NCBI GenBank assembly: GCA_023441055.1
Contig: JAEZQY010000059.1
Location: 239,716-303,715 of the forward strand
Length of the DNA stretch: 64,000 nucleotides
From: Bacillota bacterium
GTDB taxonomy: Bacteria; Bacillota; Bacilli; Paenibacillales; UBA4045
Direction: 5' to 3'
Each line of letters begins with the position of its first letter. Position 1 is the first letter of the stretch. The notes under the pieces are model-generated. The model had not been told where the DNA came from and made no database searches. It saw only the letters and a list, made by a program, of their open reading frames with translations. Positions 1-9,088 of the stretch are shown here, in pieces. Position numbers and translations under genes: made by a program.

Positions 1-1
1 G

Positions 2-343
2 GACGCTGGTTTCGAGATTCAATTCTTCCCTGATGTTGTGGCCTATCATAAATACTCGCTGACGAATCGTTCCTCAGAGCGGGCGCCATACTTTTATACC
101 CGCAATGCATTCTGGATAATATGGAAGTATTATCCTCCTTATTCAGCGTTCTTGAATACAGTGAGACTTGGATACAAGTGCTGCTATTATTCACTAGAAC
201 AACATACAACAGTTTATCTCCGAGCGATGCTGGCCGCATTCGTAAATGCACGTAAGCTACGTGGCAGGAGACGGCCTATCCGCAAAGAAATTGCTCGCAA
301 CATCAGGGTTCCACTGGACTTGAACTTTACATTTTATAGATAG
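2..343 (+). CDS. Glycosyltransferase family 2, C-terminal end (partial)
   Basis: The reading frame is open from the first base and ends at TAG 341-343, so only the last ~113 residues are present. The opening stretch (FEIQFFPDVVAYHKYS) resembles the end of the catalytic domain of GT2 rhamnosyl- or glucosyltransferases, where an F-P-D-x-x-x-x-H-K/D element follows the acceptor-site helix. The remainder is a basic tail (RKLRGRRRPIRKE). A GTG at 38 is internal and not a believable start. The gene directly precedes other glycan genes, 13 bp from the next. Substrate specificity cannot be read from this fragment. Confidence 0.6.
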   Translation, partial: DAGFEIQFFPDVVAYHKYSLTNRSSERAPYFYTRNAFWIIWKYYPPYSAFLNTVRLGYKCCYYSLEQHTTVYLRAMLAAFVNARKLRGRRRPIRKEIARNIRVPLDLNFTFYR

Positions 344-356
344 GAGTTGTCATCGC

Positions 357-857
357 ATGCGGGAAGTCCTGATTATACGGTCGGTCAGCTTTCAACAGTT
401 GGATCACAACTTGCCGGTCATTCAAGAACATTTTACTGGGGCCAGATTTACGCTATTAACACATGAGCATGGAGTAAAGCTGGCTGAGAAGTACAGTGGG
501 ATTGATAGGGTGATTCCTTATACGCACCGTGAGGGGTTCAGTTATGTACATCAAGCTGAGAGATTGAAAGGTATCAGTTTTGATGATGTGATTATTCCAG
601 TTGGCAATGAATCGGGCTATGGCTTTTATAATGTTATGCTATTTTCTTTATCGATTAAAGCGAGACAGCGCTGGATTTGCAATTTGAGATCCGAACTTAC
701 CCTGATTTCCGTATTAGATATCTTGTTGACTGGCCTAAGAAATACATTGTACAAAGTGCTATCGCTTTGCGCGACCAGTCTATTATTTATTGTATCTATT
801 CTTGTGATTCCGCTTTTGTTGATTAATATCAAGGTCAAAGAGGAGAAAGGATCATGA
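357..857 (+). CDS. Heptosyltransferase-like domain with C-terminal membrane segment
   Basis: This is a 166-residue protein. The N-terminal ~110 residues look like the first Rossmann half of GT9/heptosyltransferase-type enzymes: a start REVLIIRSVSF, then a strand-helix pattern ending in DDVIIPVGNESGYGF. The second, donor-binding half of a GT9 enzyme is missing. Residues ~130-158 form one strongly hydrophobic membrane segment followed by a basic end (KVKEEKGS). AGGAG lies 10 bases before the ATG. The gap to glf is 4 bp, so the two are probably co-transcribed. It may be a membrane-tethered, non-catalytic partner of the glycosyltransferases. This is a domain-pattern assignment only, and function is unknown. 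Confidence 0.55.
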   Translation: MREVLIIRSVSFQQLDHNLPVIQEHFTGARFTLLTHEHGVKLAEKYSGIDRVIPYTHREGFSYVHQAERLKGISFDDVIIPVGNESGYGFYNVMLFSLSIKARQRWICNLRSELTLISVLDILLTGLRNTLYKVLSLCATSLLFIVSILVIPLLLINIKVKEEKGS

Positions 858-861
858 TTCC

Positions 862-2022
862 ATGTTTAAGTACATTGTTGTAGGTGCTGGATTCGCGGGA
901 GCGGTCATGGCAGAACGCATAGCGAATGAACGTAATGAGCAAGTACTAATCATTGAGCGGCGTCAGCACATTGCCGGCAATGCCTATGATCAGTACAACT
1001 CTCATGGGATCCTGGTCCATCGCTATGGTCCTCATATATTCCATACGAACATGAAGGAAGTATGGGAATATCTATCGCAATTTACGGAATGGCATCCGTA
1101 TCAACATGAAGTCTTAGGCTATATCGATGGCATGCAAGTTCCGATCGCGATCAATCTAAATTCTTTGTCGCAATTACTTCCTCATTCTGTGGCCAAGGGG
1201 ATTGAACAGAAACTGATCCAAACCTTCGGTTATGAATCTAAGGTGCCTATATTGAGGCTTCGTGAAACGGAAGACGAGCAATTAAAATGGCTTGCGGAGC
1301 TTATTTACAACAAAGTTTTCTTGAATTATACAATCAAACAATGGGGTGTTCAGCCGGAGGAACTGAACCCTCAGGTGACAGGAAGAGTTCCTGTTAAGCT
1401 GTCACGTGATAATCGCTACTTTCAAGATCGTTACCAAGGCATACCTAAGCATGGTTATACGCGTATGTTTGAGAGAATGTTAAGTAACCCCAATATTCGT
1501 CTCATGCTGAATACATCGTATCAAGAGGTTGTAGAGCTAGATCCAATTACGAAACGGATTCGGTTATTTGGTCAGCCATTCGATGGACAGCTGATCTATA
1601 CAGGCAAGATTGACGAGTTGTTTGATTATTCACTGGGTGAGCTGCCATATCGTTCTCTGCATTTTGAATCCTCAACACTGAATCAACCAAACTATCAGCA
1701 AGTAGGAACTGTGAATTATCCGAATGACTATGCATTCACCAGAATTACAGAATTCAAGCATTTGACCGGCCAGCAGCATGCTGCTACTACGATTGTTAGG
1801 GAATACCCTCAGGAGTACGATCGGCATGTACCTGGCAAGGATATTCCATATTATCCATTTCCCAATGATGTCAATCATGCTTTATATGCGCAATACCGGA
1901 CTCTGGCTAAATCGTATAGGCAGCTAACACTGCTCGGCAGATTAGCTGAGTATACTTATTATGATATGGATGCGGTAGTAGCGAAGGCCTTGAAGGTATA
2001 TCTGGAACGGATTCATGAATGA
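862..2022 (+). CDS. glf: UDP-galactopyranose mutase
   Basis: Glf is a 386-aa flavoenzyme that interconverts UDP-galactopyranose and UDP-galactofuranose in the cytoplasm, supplying Galf for surface glycans. The N-terminus has the FAD dinucleotide-binding motif (VVGAGFAGAVMAE, residues ~5-17) and the hallmark RRQHIAGNAYD. The family elements HRYGPHIFHT, NYTIKQWG, and the closing LLGRLAEYTYYDMD with its Arg and Tyr residues are all present, and length is normal. AGGAGAAAGG upstream supports ATG 862. Its presence implies that a galactofuranose residue is part of the polymer made by this island. Confidence 0.95.
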   Translation: MFKYIVVGAGFAGAVMAERIANERNEQVLIIERRQHIAGNAYDQYNSHGILVHRYGPHIFHTNMKEVWEYLSQFTEWHPYQHEVLGYIDGMQVPIAINLNSLSQLLPHSVAKGIEQKLIQTFGYESKVPILRLRETEDEQLKWLAELIYNKVFLNYTIKQWGVQPEELNPQVTGRVPVKLSRDNRYFQDRYQGIPKHGYTRMFERMLSNPNIRLMLNTSYQEVVELDPITKRIRLFGQPFDGQLIYTGKIDELFDYSLGELPYRSLHFESSTLNQPNYQQVGTVNYPNDYAFTRITEFKHLTGQQHAATTIVREYPQEYDRHVPGKDIPYYPFPNDVNHALYAQYRTLAKSYRQLTLLGRLAEYTYYDMDAVVAKALKVYLERIHE

Positions 2023-2103
2023 AGATAACCCAATTTAATATACAGGTTTTTGGCCAAGTTACTTTTGTTAAGATAATGCATGATAATTTCGGGAGGGTGT
2101 TCT

Positions 2104-3372
2104 ATGCACAGCACGGAGCTTGAACAACAGTTACGTAATAAAGGTTGGAGTGACAGGCTGTCATTATACTCCGCTTACTTTGATTATGTTCATTATCTTA
2201 ATCCAGTAACCCAACCCAAGTTAACTGTAGTCGTTATCTCATGGAGATTACATCCTGACACAATTACGAACTTCATGATTTTGGACAAACAAAGAGTATC
2301 TCAGAATTTTGAATTGATATTCGTAGATAATGGGGGTCAAGCTGATGAATTTAGTTCGTTACTGCCCTATATCAATACCTATGTTCGACTTAACGAGAAT
2401 ACAGGGGCGTACCTTGCGCGTAATGTAGGGGCAGTATTCTGTCAATCTACTAATATTCTCTTCTTGGAGGATGACGGAATTCCAGATGATCAATTAATCG
2501 AATCCTACTTAATGGTTCACAGAAAGTATGATGCTTATGCTGTTCAAGGCGTTTATTTAGAAAAAACGAACACTTTGTTAAACTATCGACAATCTCATTA
2601 CTATTCGGGTAATAAGTTTTTCCCAAAGTGCTCAAACCTTGAGGGGAATACCTCTTATTTAGCTAGTGTATTCTTTGAGGTTGGCGGTTGGGATGATGAG
2701 ATTAACTTCGGTGGCGGGGGGCGCGAATTATCTTTAAGAATCTATAACCGATATCCAGAATATCATAAGCAAATTTATTCACCAATAAGCTTAATTTACC
2801 ATGACTATGCTTCGAGCGAAGAACATTTGCAATCCAAAAAGCTCAAGCAAATGATATCATTTGAGCGCCTAGCCGATAAGTACGACAATTGGTATAGCTT
2901 CGCAGCTGACTGGAAAGTGTTTCAGGGCAATGAAGGGTTGCTTGAAATAAGGACTGAATGGTCCTCGAATGAGGAGGAGCAATTCCGTACATTATATGAT
3001 CAGATCACACTAAGAAATAGTTATAGAATTAAGGCGTATGAAGAGATTCGAGTCTCTTTGTACGATCTACCCCGACTAAATGATCTCATTGATGTTCAGC
3101 ATAGTTCCCAAAAGATATGCATATTCGGAGCCGGAGCATTCGGAGAGTTGTTCTGTGATATTTTACAGTTGAATGATTTGAGGATCGATTGCTTCTCGGA
3201 TAACAACGAATCATTGTGGAATACAGAAAAGAAGGGTATCCCAATCATTTCCCCCTCTGAACTAACAAGGAACTACTTTGTCTTTATTGCCTCTGTATGG
3301 AGCTATGAGATTGGTCAACAGTTGGTAGAGGTCGGATTGGATTCGTCAGTGAATTACATTGTGGTATATTAA
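2104..3372 (+). CDS. GT2 glycosyltransferase with C-terminal Rossmann-like module
   Basis: I place the start at ATG 2104, six bases after GGGAGGG; an in-frame ATG at 2080 has no ribosome site. The protein has 422 residues. The GT-A part shows TVVVISW, a nucleotide-binding FVDNGG, ENTGAYLARNVG and the acidic LEDDG metal site, then a GGWDDE/GGGGRE acceptor region. After ~residue 335 comes a separate domain starting KICIFGAGAFGE and running to the end. The same module occurs in the next two genes. Codon use is AT-richer than in the housekeeping genes downstream, which suggests transfer. Sugar specificity is unknown. Confidence 0.8.
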   Translation: MHSTELEQQLRNKGWSDRLSLYSAYFDYVHYLNPVTQPKLTVVVISWRLHPDTITNFMILDKQRVSQNFELIFVDNGGQADEFSSLLPYINTYVRLNENTGAYLARNVGAVFCQSTNILFLEDDGIPDDQLIESYLMVHRKYDAYAVQGVYLEKTNTLLNYRQSHYYSGNKFFPKCSNLEGNTSYLASVFFEVGGWDDEINFGGGGRELSLRIYNRYPEYHKQIYSPISLIYHDYASSEEHLQSKKLKQMISFERLADKYDNWYSFAADWKVFQGNEGLLEIRTEWSSNEEEQFRTLYDQITLRNSYRIKAYEEIRVSLYDLPRLNDLIDVQHSSQKICIFGAGAFGELFCDILQLNDLRIDCFSDNNESLWNTEKKGIPIISPSELTRNYFVFIASVWSYEIGQQLVEVGLDSSVNYIVVY

Positions 3373-3451
3373 ATCGAAACACAAATTTCACAATAAAGGG
3401 AGTTAGTTATTAGGTATTTTGCCATTGTAAATCTTGGAGGGACGGTTAGGT

Positions 3452-4438
3452 ATGCATACTGGACAATTAAATCGTGAATATGTAATATTTGGAACGGGCT
3501 CATTAAGCCGAAAACTAATGCAGGAATATGAGGAGATATATAATAATCTAAATATAGTTGCAGTTATTGATAATAACCCAGCGTCTGTTGGTAGCAATTT
3601 TTTTGGATTAGAGGTATCTAACTCTCAATTATTAATGAATGTACGAAAAAACAATGGAGTGTTTATATTAATTGCCAGTGGATTCTATGATGAAATTAGT
3701 AATCAGTTGATTGAGTTAGGTTTTAAAGAAGGTGATGACTTTGGAAGCGCAGCCCAAATTTTAGGTAACATTAAATATAGAGGAGATGCTGTTTATTGTG
3801 TTTGCTGCGAACAGAGCTTTTCCTCATTTATGCCACACCGGAGCAGGAATAATGTGAAATGTCCCAACTGTAAAGTGATGGTTAGACATAGGGTGATATG
3901 GTTGTACTTAAAAAGGAATTGGACAGTTAAGCCTAATGCACATGTTCGGTTTTTGCATGTTGCTCCGGAACCAGCGATTAGTAGGCTAGTGACTCAACTT
4001 GAAAACATAGAATATGTAAGTATAGATATCAATCCTAATAGAGCTATGTATGCTATGGACTTAACTAACATCACATTTGAAGAAAATTCATTCGATATAA
4101 TTTTGTGTAGTCATGTTCTTGAGCATATACCGGACGATAGAAAAGCCATGAGAGAACTTTATAAGGTTCTAAAGCCAGGTGGATTTGCAATTTTGCTTGT
4201 TCCTATAGATAAGTCTAGAAGTGAGACATATGAAAATTGGCAACTAACTACACCTGAAGAGAGACTCATCCATTTTGGGCAGGAGGACCATGTAAGATGG
4301 TACGGTCTTGATTATGCGGATCGATTAGCCGATGCAGGCTTCAAGGTCAAGATCTTACCTGTAGTGGATATAGTGGATAAGAGTGATATGGAACGATACG
4401 GCATACGCCCAATGGATATGTATGTATGCTACAAATAA
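3452..4438 (+). CDS. Rossmann-module / zinc-ribbon / SAM methyltransferase fusion
   Basis: The start is ATG 3452, 11 bases after GGAGG; the in-frame TTG at 3434 overlaps that ribosome site. Three parts can be seen in 328 residues. Residues ~8-100 are the Rossmann-like module (VIFGTGSLSRK ... IASGFYDEI). Residues ~110-145 are a zinc ribbon with CxCC ... CPNC. From ~155 there is a class I methyltransferase in which motif I is altered to LHVAPE, while the IDINP acidic loop and the ILCSHVLEHIPDD motif are intact. The gene is visibly AT-richer than its neighbours. It probably methylates a sugar or lipid-linked intermediate; the substrate is unknown. Confidence 0.75.
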   Translation: MHTGQLNREYVIFGTGSLSRKLMQEYEEIYNNLNIVAVIDNNPASVGSNFFGLEVSNSQLLMNVRKNNGVFILIASGFYDEISNQLIELGFKEGDDFGSAAQILGNIKYRGDAVYCVCCEQSFSSFMPHRSRNNVKCPNCKVMVRHRVIWLYLKRNWTVKPNAHVRFLHVAPEPAISRLVTQLENIEYVSIDINPNRAMYAMDLTNITFEENSFDIILCSHVLEHIPDDRKAMRELYKVLKPGGFAILLVPIDKSRSETYENWQLTTPEERLIHFGQEDHVRWYGLDYADRLADAGFKVKILPVVDIVDKSDMERYGIRPMDMYVCYK

Positions 4439-4452
4439 TCCGAGGAGCAATC

Positions 4453-5598
4453 ATGAAGAATAATACTATTCCTATCGTTGTAGTTACGGATGATAACTAT
4501 GCGCAACATCTAGGCGTAATGCTGACTTCATTGTATGAGACCACTCAGCATAAGGAACGTATTCGTGTGTACACATTAACCAATTCCCTGTCTACAGCCA
4601 ATATTAAAGCGTTGGAGCAGATCACTAACTCCTATGGATCCTCAATTGACTTTTTGAAAGTGGACTCATCGATTTTCTCTAGCTTCGGCGTCCGTAATCG
4701 GATGAGTCATGCGGCGTATTACAAGCTGGCTATCCCAGGATTGTTCAAAGATGTGGCCGACAAGGTGATATTCTTAGATTGCGATCTGATTGTAAGTGAA
4801 GATATTGCAGATTTATGGAACACCGATGTGTCTAATCATGCACTTGCAGCGGTCAAGGAGCCTTTGTTTAATCGGCATGAGCAGTTGCTTATGCCTTCGC
4901 ATGCATCATTTTTTAACTCTGGCATTATGGTCATTAATATACAAGCATGGCATAAGTCGAATGTCTTTGAGCGTAGTATGGAATTCTTGACGGAGAATTC
5001 CCACAAGATCAGCTTGCATGATCAAGACGCTCTTAATGCGGTCTTGTACGATCACTGGACTGAGCTTCATCCCAGGTGGAATTTTATCTCGCTCTTCTTG
5101 CAATTGAATCACGAGCAATTGGGCTGGACGGAAGTGTTGTGGAATGAGGTCATTCACAATCCGGCCATCATCCATTATTCTACAACGAAACCATGGTACT
5201 ATCTTAATGATCATCCGAACAAGGATAAATACTATGATTATCTCGAGTTGACGCCTTGGCGGGATTATGTGCCCCCAGATCTGATGCATGCTCTCAATTT
5301 GTTCAACAAGCCTCAGATCATAGTATATGGGACAGGCTCCGGAGGAGAGCGGGTTCACGCTAAACTGCGGGATCATCAGGTTGAAATTACTTATTATGTT
5401 GATAGTGACTCTGCTAAGTGGGACGGCAGCTTCTACGGCAGGCCCATCCATTCGCCCGAGGCATTGATGTCTGAGGATCGGCATCAAGTCGCAATCTTCA
5501 TTGCTAGCTATACATATTATGATGAGATTGCATCTCAGCTCACGCGCATGGGATTTCGTGAAGGAGAACACTATATAGCTGGATTCGGAAGAAGGTAG
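4453..5598 (+). CDS. GT8 glycosyltransferase with C-terminal Rossmann-like module
   Basis: The start is ATG 4453 behind CGAGGAG. Residues 1-275 are a GT8 (LgtC/glycogenin-like) retaining galactosyl- or glucosyltransferase: PIVVVTDDNYAQHLGVML at the start, the DxD metal site in FLDCDLIV, FFNSGIMVI, HDQDALNAV, and the closing HYSTTKPW. Residues ~290-381 repeat the module of the two preceding proteins (IIVYGTGSGGERV ... SPEALM ... IASYTYYDEIASQL). It follows the methyltransferase by 14 bp and likely belongs to the same transcript. Confidence 0.85.
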   Translation: MKNNTIPIVVVTDDNYAQHLGVMLTSLYETTQHKERIRVYTLTNSLSTANIKALEQITNSYGSSIDFLKVDSSIFSSFGVRNRMSHAAYYKLAIPGLFKDVADKVIFLDCDLIVSEDIADLWNTDVSNHALAAVKEPLFNRHEQLLMPSHASFFNSGIMVINIQAWHKSNVFERSMEFLTENSHKISLHDQDALNAVLYDHWTELHPRWNFISLFLQLNHEQLGWTEVLWNEVIHNPAIIHYSTTKPWYYLNDHPNKDKYYDYLELTPWRDYVPPDLMHALNLFNKPQIIVYGTGSGGERVHAKLRDHQVEITYYVDSDSAKWDGSFYGRPIHSPEALMSEDRHQVAIFIASYTYYDEIASQLTRMGFREGEHYIAGFGRR

Positions 5599-5637
5599 TA
5601 ACGGTCCACGACAAAAAATGAAGTGAGAAGGTTTATG

Positions 5638-6576
5638 ATGAGCAGACAAGCGCATCCCTATACACAATATTGGGATACACAGGGCACGCGAGTGATTGAA
5701 TGCCAGGAATGTGGATTCAAGCATGTTGACCCGCTACCTTCAGCCGAACAGCTGACAGCGTATTATCGGGATCATTACTATCAGCAAGTAAAGCCCTTTA
5801 ACTATGGAGCTGTAACAACTGAATATCTACAGCGGAACATCACACGGACCTTGCAAAATCAACAATATAGAAATACCTACGAGAAAACAGTGGAGTTGCT
5901 TCGGGAAAAAGGAACGACTAATCGAGTCTTACTAGATATCGGCGCAGGCAATAGCATACTTGCAGTTCTCTATCAGCATGAGGGCTGGAGATGTGTAGTC
6001 GTCGAGCCTAATGCTGAAGCGGCAGATTTCCTACGGAAGCATCGACTAGATGTGATTGAACGATACGTATATGATATGACGCAATTCGCTGATGATACAT
6101 TCGACTTCATAAATTTACGTTTTGTACTAGAACATATAGTTAATCCGATCAAGATGATACAGGAGATCTGTCGGGTACTGAAGCCCGGCGGCGTCTTCAG
6201 AGTATGTGTACCGAATGACTTCAGTGTTGGTCAACTGGCTTACCATGAATATGTTGGCAATGATGAGATCCCATGGGTGGCTACACCGGACCACATTAAT
6301 TACTTCACGTTCGAGTCGATGAATCGATTGCTCGAGCGATGTGGGCTCCTGGAGTCGTATCGGACAACGACCTTCCCAGTAGAATTATTATTACTCGGTG
6401 GGATTGACTATTATAATAACAAGGAAGAGAGCAGCAAGGTCGGGGCATTCATTAAGCACTTTCAGAATGCCTGGGAGCAGACCGGTAGGTTGGCACAGTT
6501 GAATCAATGGTATGATTCACTGGCGCATATGGGCATGGGACGGTCGGTCGAAATCTATGCAAGGAAAATGGAGTAG
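5638..6576 (+). CDS. SAM-dependent methyltransferase with N-terminal Cys motif
   Basis: This is a class I methyltransferase of about 312 aa. A short N-terminal CQECGF element followed by PLPSAEQLTAYY is typical of sugar and phosphonate methyltransferases that carry a small zinc-binding-like head. Motif I is LLDIGAGNS (~residues 97-105), followed by VVEPNAEAADFL, and motif IV lies near FINLRFVLEHIVNP. ATG 5635 and 5638 are adjacent, and the second has the better spacing from GAGAAGG. It probably modifies a sugar of the surface glycan; the target is not readable. Confidence 0.8.
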   Translation: MSRQAHPYTQYWDTQGTRVIECQECGFKHVDPLPSAEQLTAYYRDHYYQQVKPFNYGAVTTEYLQRNITRTLQNQQYRNTYEKTVELLREKGTTNRVLLDIGAGNSILAVLYQHEGWRCVVVEPNAEAADFLRKHRLDVIERYVYDMTQFADDTFDFINLRFVLEHIVNPIKMIQEICRVLKPGGVFRVCVPNDFSVGQLAYHEYVGNDEIPWVATPDHINYFTFESMNRLLERCGLLESYRTTTFPVELLLLGGIDYYNNKEESSKVGAFIKHFQNAWEQTGRLAQLNQWYDSLAHMGMGRSVEIYARKME

Positions 6577-6612
6577 CCAGGACCAAACACGGTTGGGAGA
6601 GGAATCTCTATC

Positions 6613-7197
6613 ATGAAATATAGCCAACTATCCGATATACAATATAGTACGGATACGTACAGCATCGTTCCGATCCGCGAAGCGGACATGATGGCGATCA
6701 AGCAATGGCGCAATGATCAGATGGAAGTGCTGCGTCAGAGCAGACCATTATCGGATGAGGATCAGCTGCGCTATTACAATGGTCCGATAAGGGCCTCCTT
6801 CGAGCAAGAACAGCCTCGCATCATGCTGTTCAGTTATCTGCTGGATCATCAGCTAATTGGTTATGGCGGATTAACGAATATCGATTGGGAGAATAAGCGA
6901 GCGGAGATTTCCTATCTACTAGAGACGGGTAGGAGCAAGGAGTCGAACCGCAGGCAATATTCAGACGACTTCTCCAGCTTTCTAGCTCTAATGAAGCGGA
7001 TCGCATTCGAAGAGTTGTCGTTCAATCGTCTGTTCACAGAGACGTTCGATATTAGACCCCTACACATTGAGGTACTGGAGAACAACGGCTTTCGTTTTGA
7101 AGGGCGGATGCGGCTGCATGTGCAAATTCACGGACAATATATAGATTCACTCATTCATGGGTGTCTACATGAGGAGTATGATCATGTTCAGAGGTAA
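6613..7197 (+). CDS. GNAT N-acetyltransferase (PseH/SpsD-like role possible)
   Basis: This is a 194-aa GCN5-type acetyltransferase of the RimJ/RimL sort, with IVPIREADM at the start, LIGYGGLTNIDW for strand 4, and the FDIRPLHIEVLENNGFRFEGRMR end region. In pseudaminic and legionaminic acid pathways a GNAT enzyme (PseH, LegH) acetylates the amino group put on by the PLP aminotransferase. A matching aminotransferase lies at the end of this operon. The stop overlaps the next gene by 14 bp, which implies translational coupling. Assignment to that step is inference. Confidence 0.75.
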   Translation: MKYSQLSDIQYSTDTYSIVPIREADMMAIKQWRNDQMEVLRQSRPLSDEDQLRYYNGPIRASFEQEQPRIMLFSYLLDHQLIGYGGLTNIDWENKRAEISYLLETGRSKESNRRQYSDDFSSFLALMKRIAFEELSFNRLFTETFDIRPLHIEVLENNGFRFEGRMRLHVQIHGQYIDSLIHGCLHEEYDHVQR

Positions 7198-9088
7198 ACG
7201 TGTATTCATTAGTGGCGGTGCCGGTGTAATTGGCCGAGAGCTGGTCGACAAGCTGAGTAAGGCTGGAGCCGAATTATTCATCGGGGATTTGAAGCCGAGA
7301 CCTTCGGATTGGCCTAGCACGATTCGATATCGGCAGGGCGATCTGAATACAATCGCTCCGGAGGAATTGCAGCAATATGCTCCGAATGTATTCTTTCACT
7401 TAGCAGCTACATTCGAACGATCGACGGAATCCTATGATTTCTGGCAAGAGAATGATCTGCATAATACACGCCTCAGCCATTACCTAATGGACGCGCTGAA
7501 GGATGTCCAGCAGCTGGAGCGGGTGGTATTCGCCTCCAGCTATTTGATTTATAACCCGGAGCTGTATCAATTTGACGAACCAGCAGTGACCGCTAGGCCG
7601 CTGCTAGAGAGTGATCCAATCTATCCGCGCAATCTATGCGGGATGGCGAAGCTGTCTCATGAGATGGAGCTTCAGTTCTTATCTGAGCATTCTAGAGCTG
7701 GCTATTCGACGGTAAGTGCGCGGATTTACAGAGTATACGGCAAGGATTCCAGAGATATCGTATCGCGATGGATTCGAGCGCTTTTGAAGGGCGAGACATT
7801 GCAAGTGTATCGTAAGGAAGGCATGTTCGATTATATCTACGCTGGGGATGTGGCGGAGGGATTGTTCCGATTGGCCATGTCAGATCAGCAGGGGATCGTT
7901 AATCTTGGCAATGGACGCGCCAGGAGGGTTGAGGAAGTACTACAGGTGCTGCTCGAGCACTTCCCTGATATGAAGGTGGTTCAGGGATTCAGTGATATCC
8001 CTTATGAGGCATCTGAAGCCGATATGAGCCGATTTCAGCAGTGGACTGGCTGGCGACCGGAGCGCAATCTGGAAGATACGATTCCAGAGCTGATTGAACA
8101 TTACCGCAATTCGAGTCTTCAATTAGCGGAAAAACAGGTTAGCGACCGCTCGATTCTCATTTCGAGCGTGTCCAAGAAGGTTCCGCTGATTCATAGTGTG
8201 CGGCAAGCAGCAGAGAAGCTAGGATCCTCATGCTCCGTCATCGGTGCAGACAGCAACGCTGCCTGTATCGGGCAGTATTTTGTCGATAAATTCTGGTATA
8301 TGCCACGTCTCGACGAGCTGAGTCTGAGCGAGCTGTTGCTTTATTGCGAAGTGAATCAGATTCGATCAATCATCCCAACTAGGGATGGCGAGTTGTCGTA
8401 CTTCTCAGCTCATCAAGCGGAGCTGGCTGCTCAGGGTATATCCGTGCTCGTATCGAATCCTGAGGTTGTGCAGCGCTGTATTGATAAGTTAGCATTCTAC
8501 GAGTTCGGCAAGCAGGCGGGCTTCCCGGTCATCCCGACTACGGATAGCATTGGGCAATTGCGGACTGAATCTTATGTGGTTAAGGAGCGATTTGGCGCAG
8601 GTGCCTTACATATCGCAATAGATGTAAGTGAAGAAGTGGCTCAACGTCATGCGAGGCAGCTCGAACACCCCATCTACCAGCCTTATATTGAGGGTGTAGA
8701 GGTAAGCGCTGATCTCTACGTGGATCGCAAGGGCAAGTGTAAGGGGGTGATTCTACGTAGACGGGAATTGATCGTGAACGGAGAATCACAGGTTACAGCA
8801 ACCTTCCGCAATGACGAGATAGAGCGTCTATGTACTTCATTCGCGGAGCGACTAGGCATCTATGGACATGCTGTCATGCAGCTCTTCATTGATGACCGGG
8901 GCAAGTATCATATCATTGAGTGCAATGCTCGACTCGGTGGCGCATCGAGGCTCAGCTTAGAATCCGGGCTTGATAGCATCTATTGGTTCTTACTTGAATC
9001 GCAAGGCACGAATCTGAATGAATATCCGTTCATCCGATCAGCGCAAGAGAAACGACTGATTCGTTATGCACAGGATGTGATCCAATGA
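7184..9088 (+). CDS. Fused NAD-dependent epimerase / ATP-grasp ligase
   Basis: The start is ATG 7184, seven bases after GAGGAG, giving 634 aa. Residues 1-305 are an extended SDR: GGAGVIGRELV nucleotide site, SSYLIYNP, and a late GNGRARRVEEVLQVL. The Tyr-x3-Lys motif of catalytic SDRs is not in standard form (RNLCGMAKLSHE occupies its place), so this half may have lost normal activity. Residues ~325-634 form a CarB-like ATP-grasp fold: an N-terminal Rossmann lobe, a YVVKERFGAGA ATP lobe, and a metal-binding MQLFIDDRGKYHIIECNARLGG. It could ligate an amino acid or other acid to a sugar amine. I know no characterised enzyme with this layout. Confidence 0.75.
   Translation: MFRGKRVFISGGAGVIGRELVDKLSKAGAELFIGDLKPRPSDWPSTIRYRQGDLNTIAPEELQQYAPNVFFHLAATFERSTESYDFWQENDLHNTRLSHYLMDALKDVQQLERVVFASSYLIYNPELYQFDEPAVTARPLLESDPIYPRNLCGMAKLSHEMELQFLSEHSRAGYSTVSARIYRVYGKDSRDIVSRWIRALLKGETLQVYRKEGMFDYIYAGDVAEGLFRLAMSDQQGIVNLGNGRARRVEEVLQVLLEHFPDMKVVQGFSDIPYEASEADMSRFQQWTGWRPERNLEDTIPELIEHYRNSSLQLAEKQVSDRSILISSVSKKVPLIHSVRQAAEKLGSSCSVIGADSNAACIGQYFVDKFWYMPRLDELSLSELLLYCEVNQIRSIIPTRDGELSYFSAHQAELAAQGISVLVSNPEVVQRCIDKLAFYEFGKQAGFPVIPTTDSIGQLRTESYVVKERFGAGALHIAIDVSEEVAQRHARQLEHPIYQPYIEGVEVSADLYVDRKGKCKGVILRRRELIVNGESQVTATFRNDEIERLCTSFAERLGIYGHAVMQLFIDDRGKYHIIECNARLGGASRLSLESGLDSIYWFLLESQGTNLNEYPFIRSAQEKRLIRYAQDVIQ

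Noticed and set aside
7157..7183. Upstream ATG 7157 as start of the epimerase/ATP-grasp gene
   Set aside because: GAGGAG lies after it and is correctly spaced for ATG 7184; the added nine residues do not belong to the Rossmann fold.
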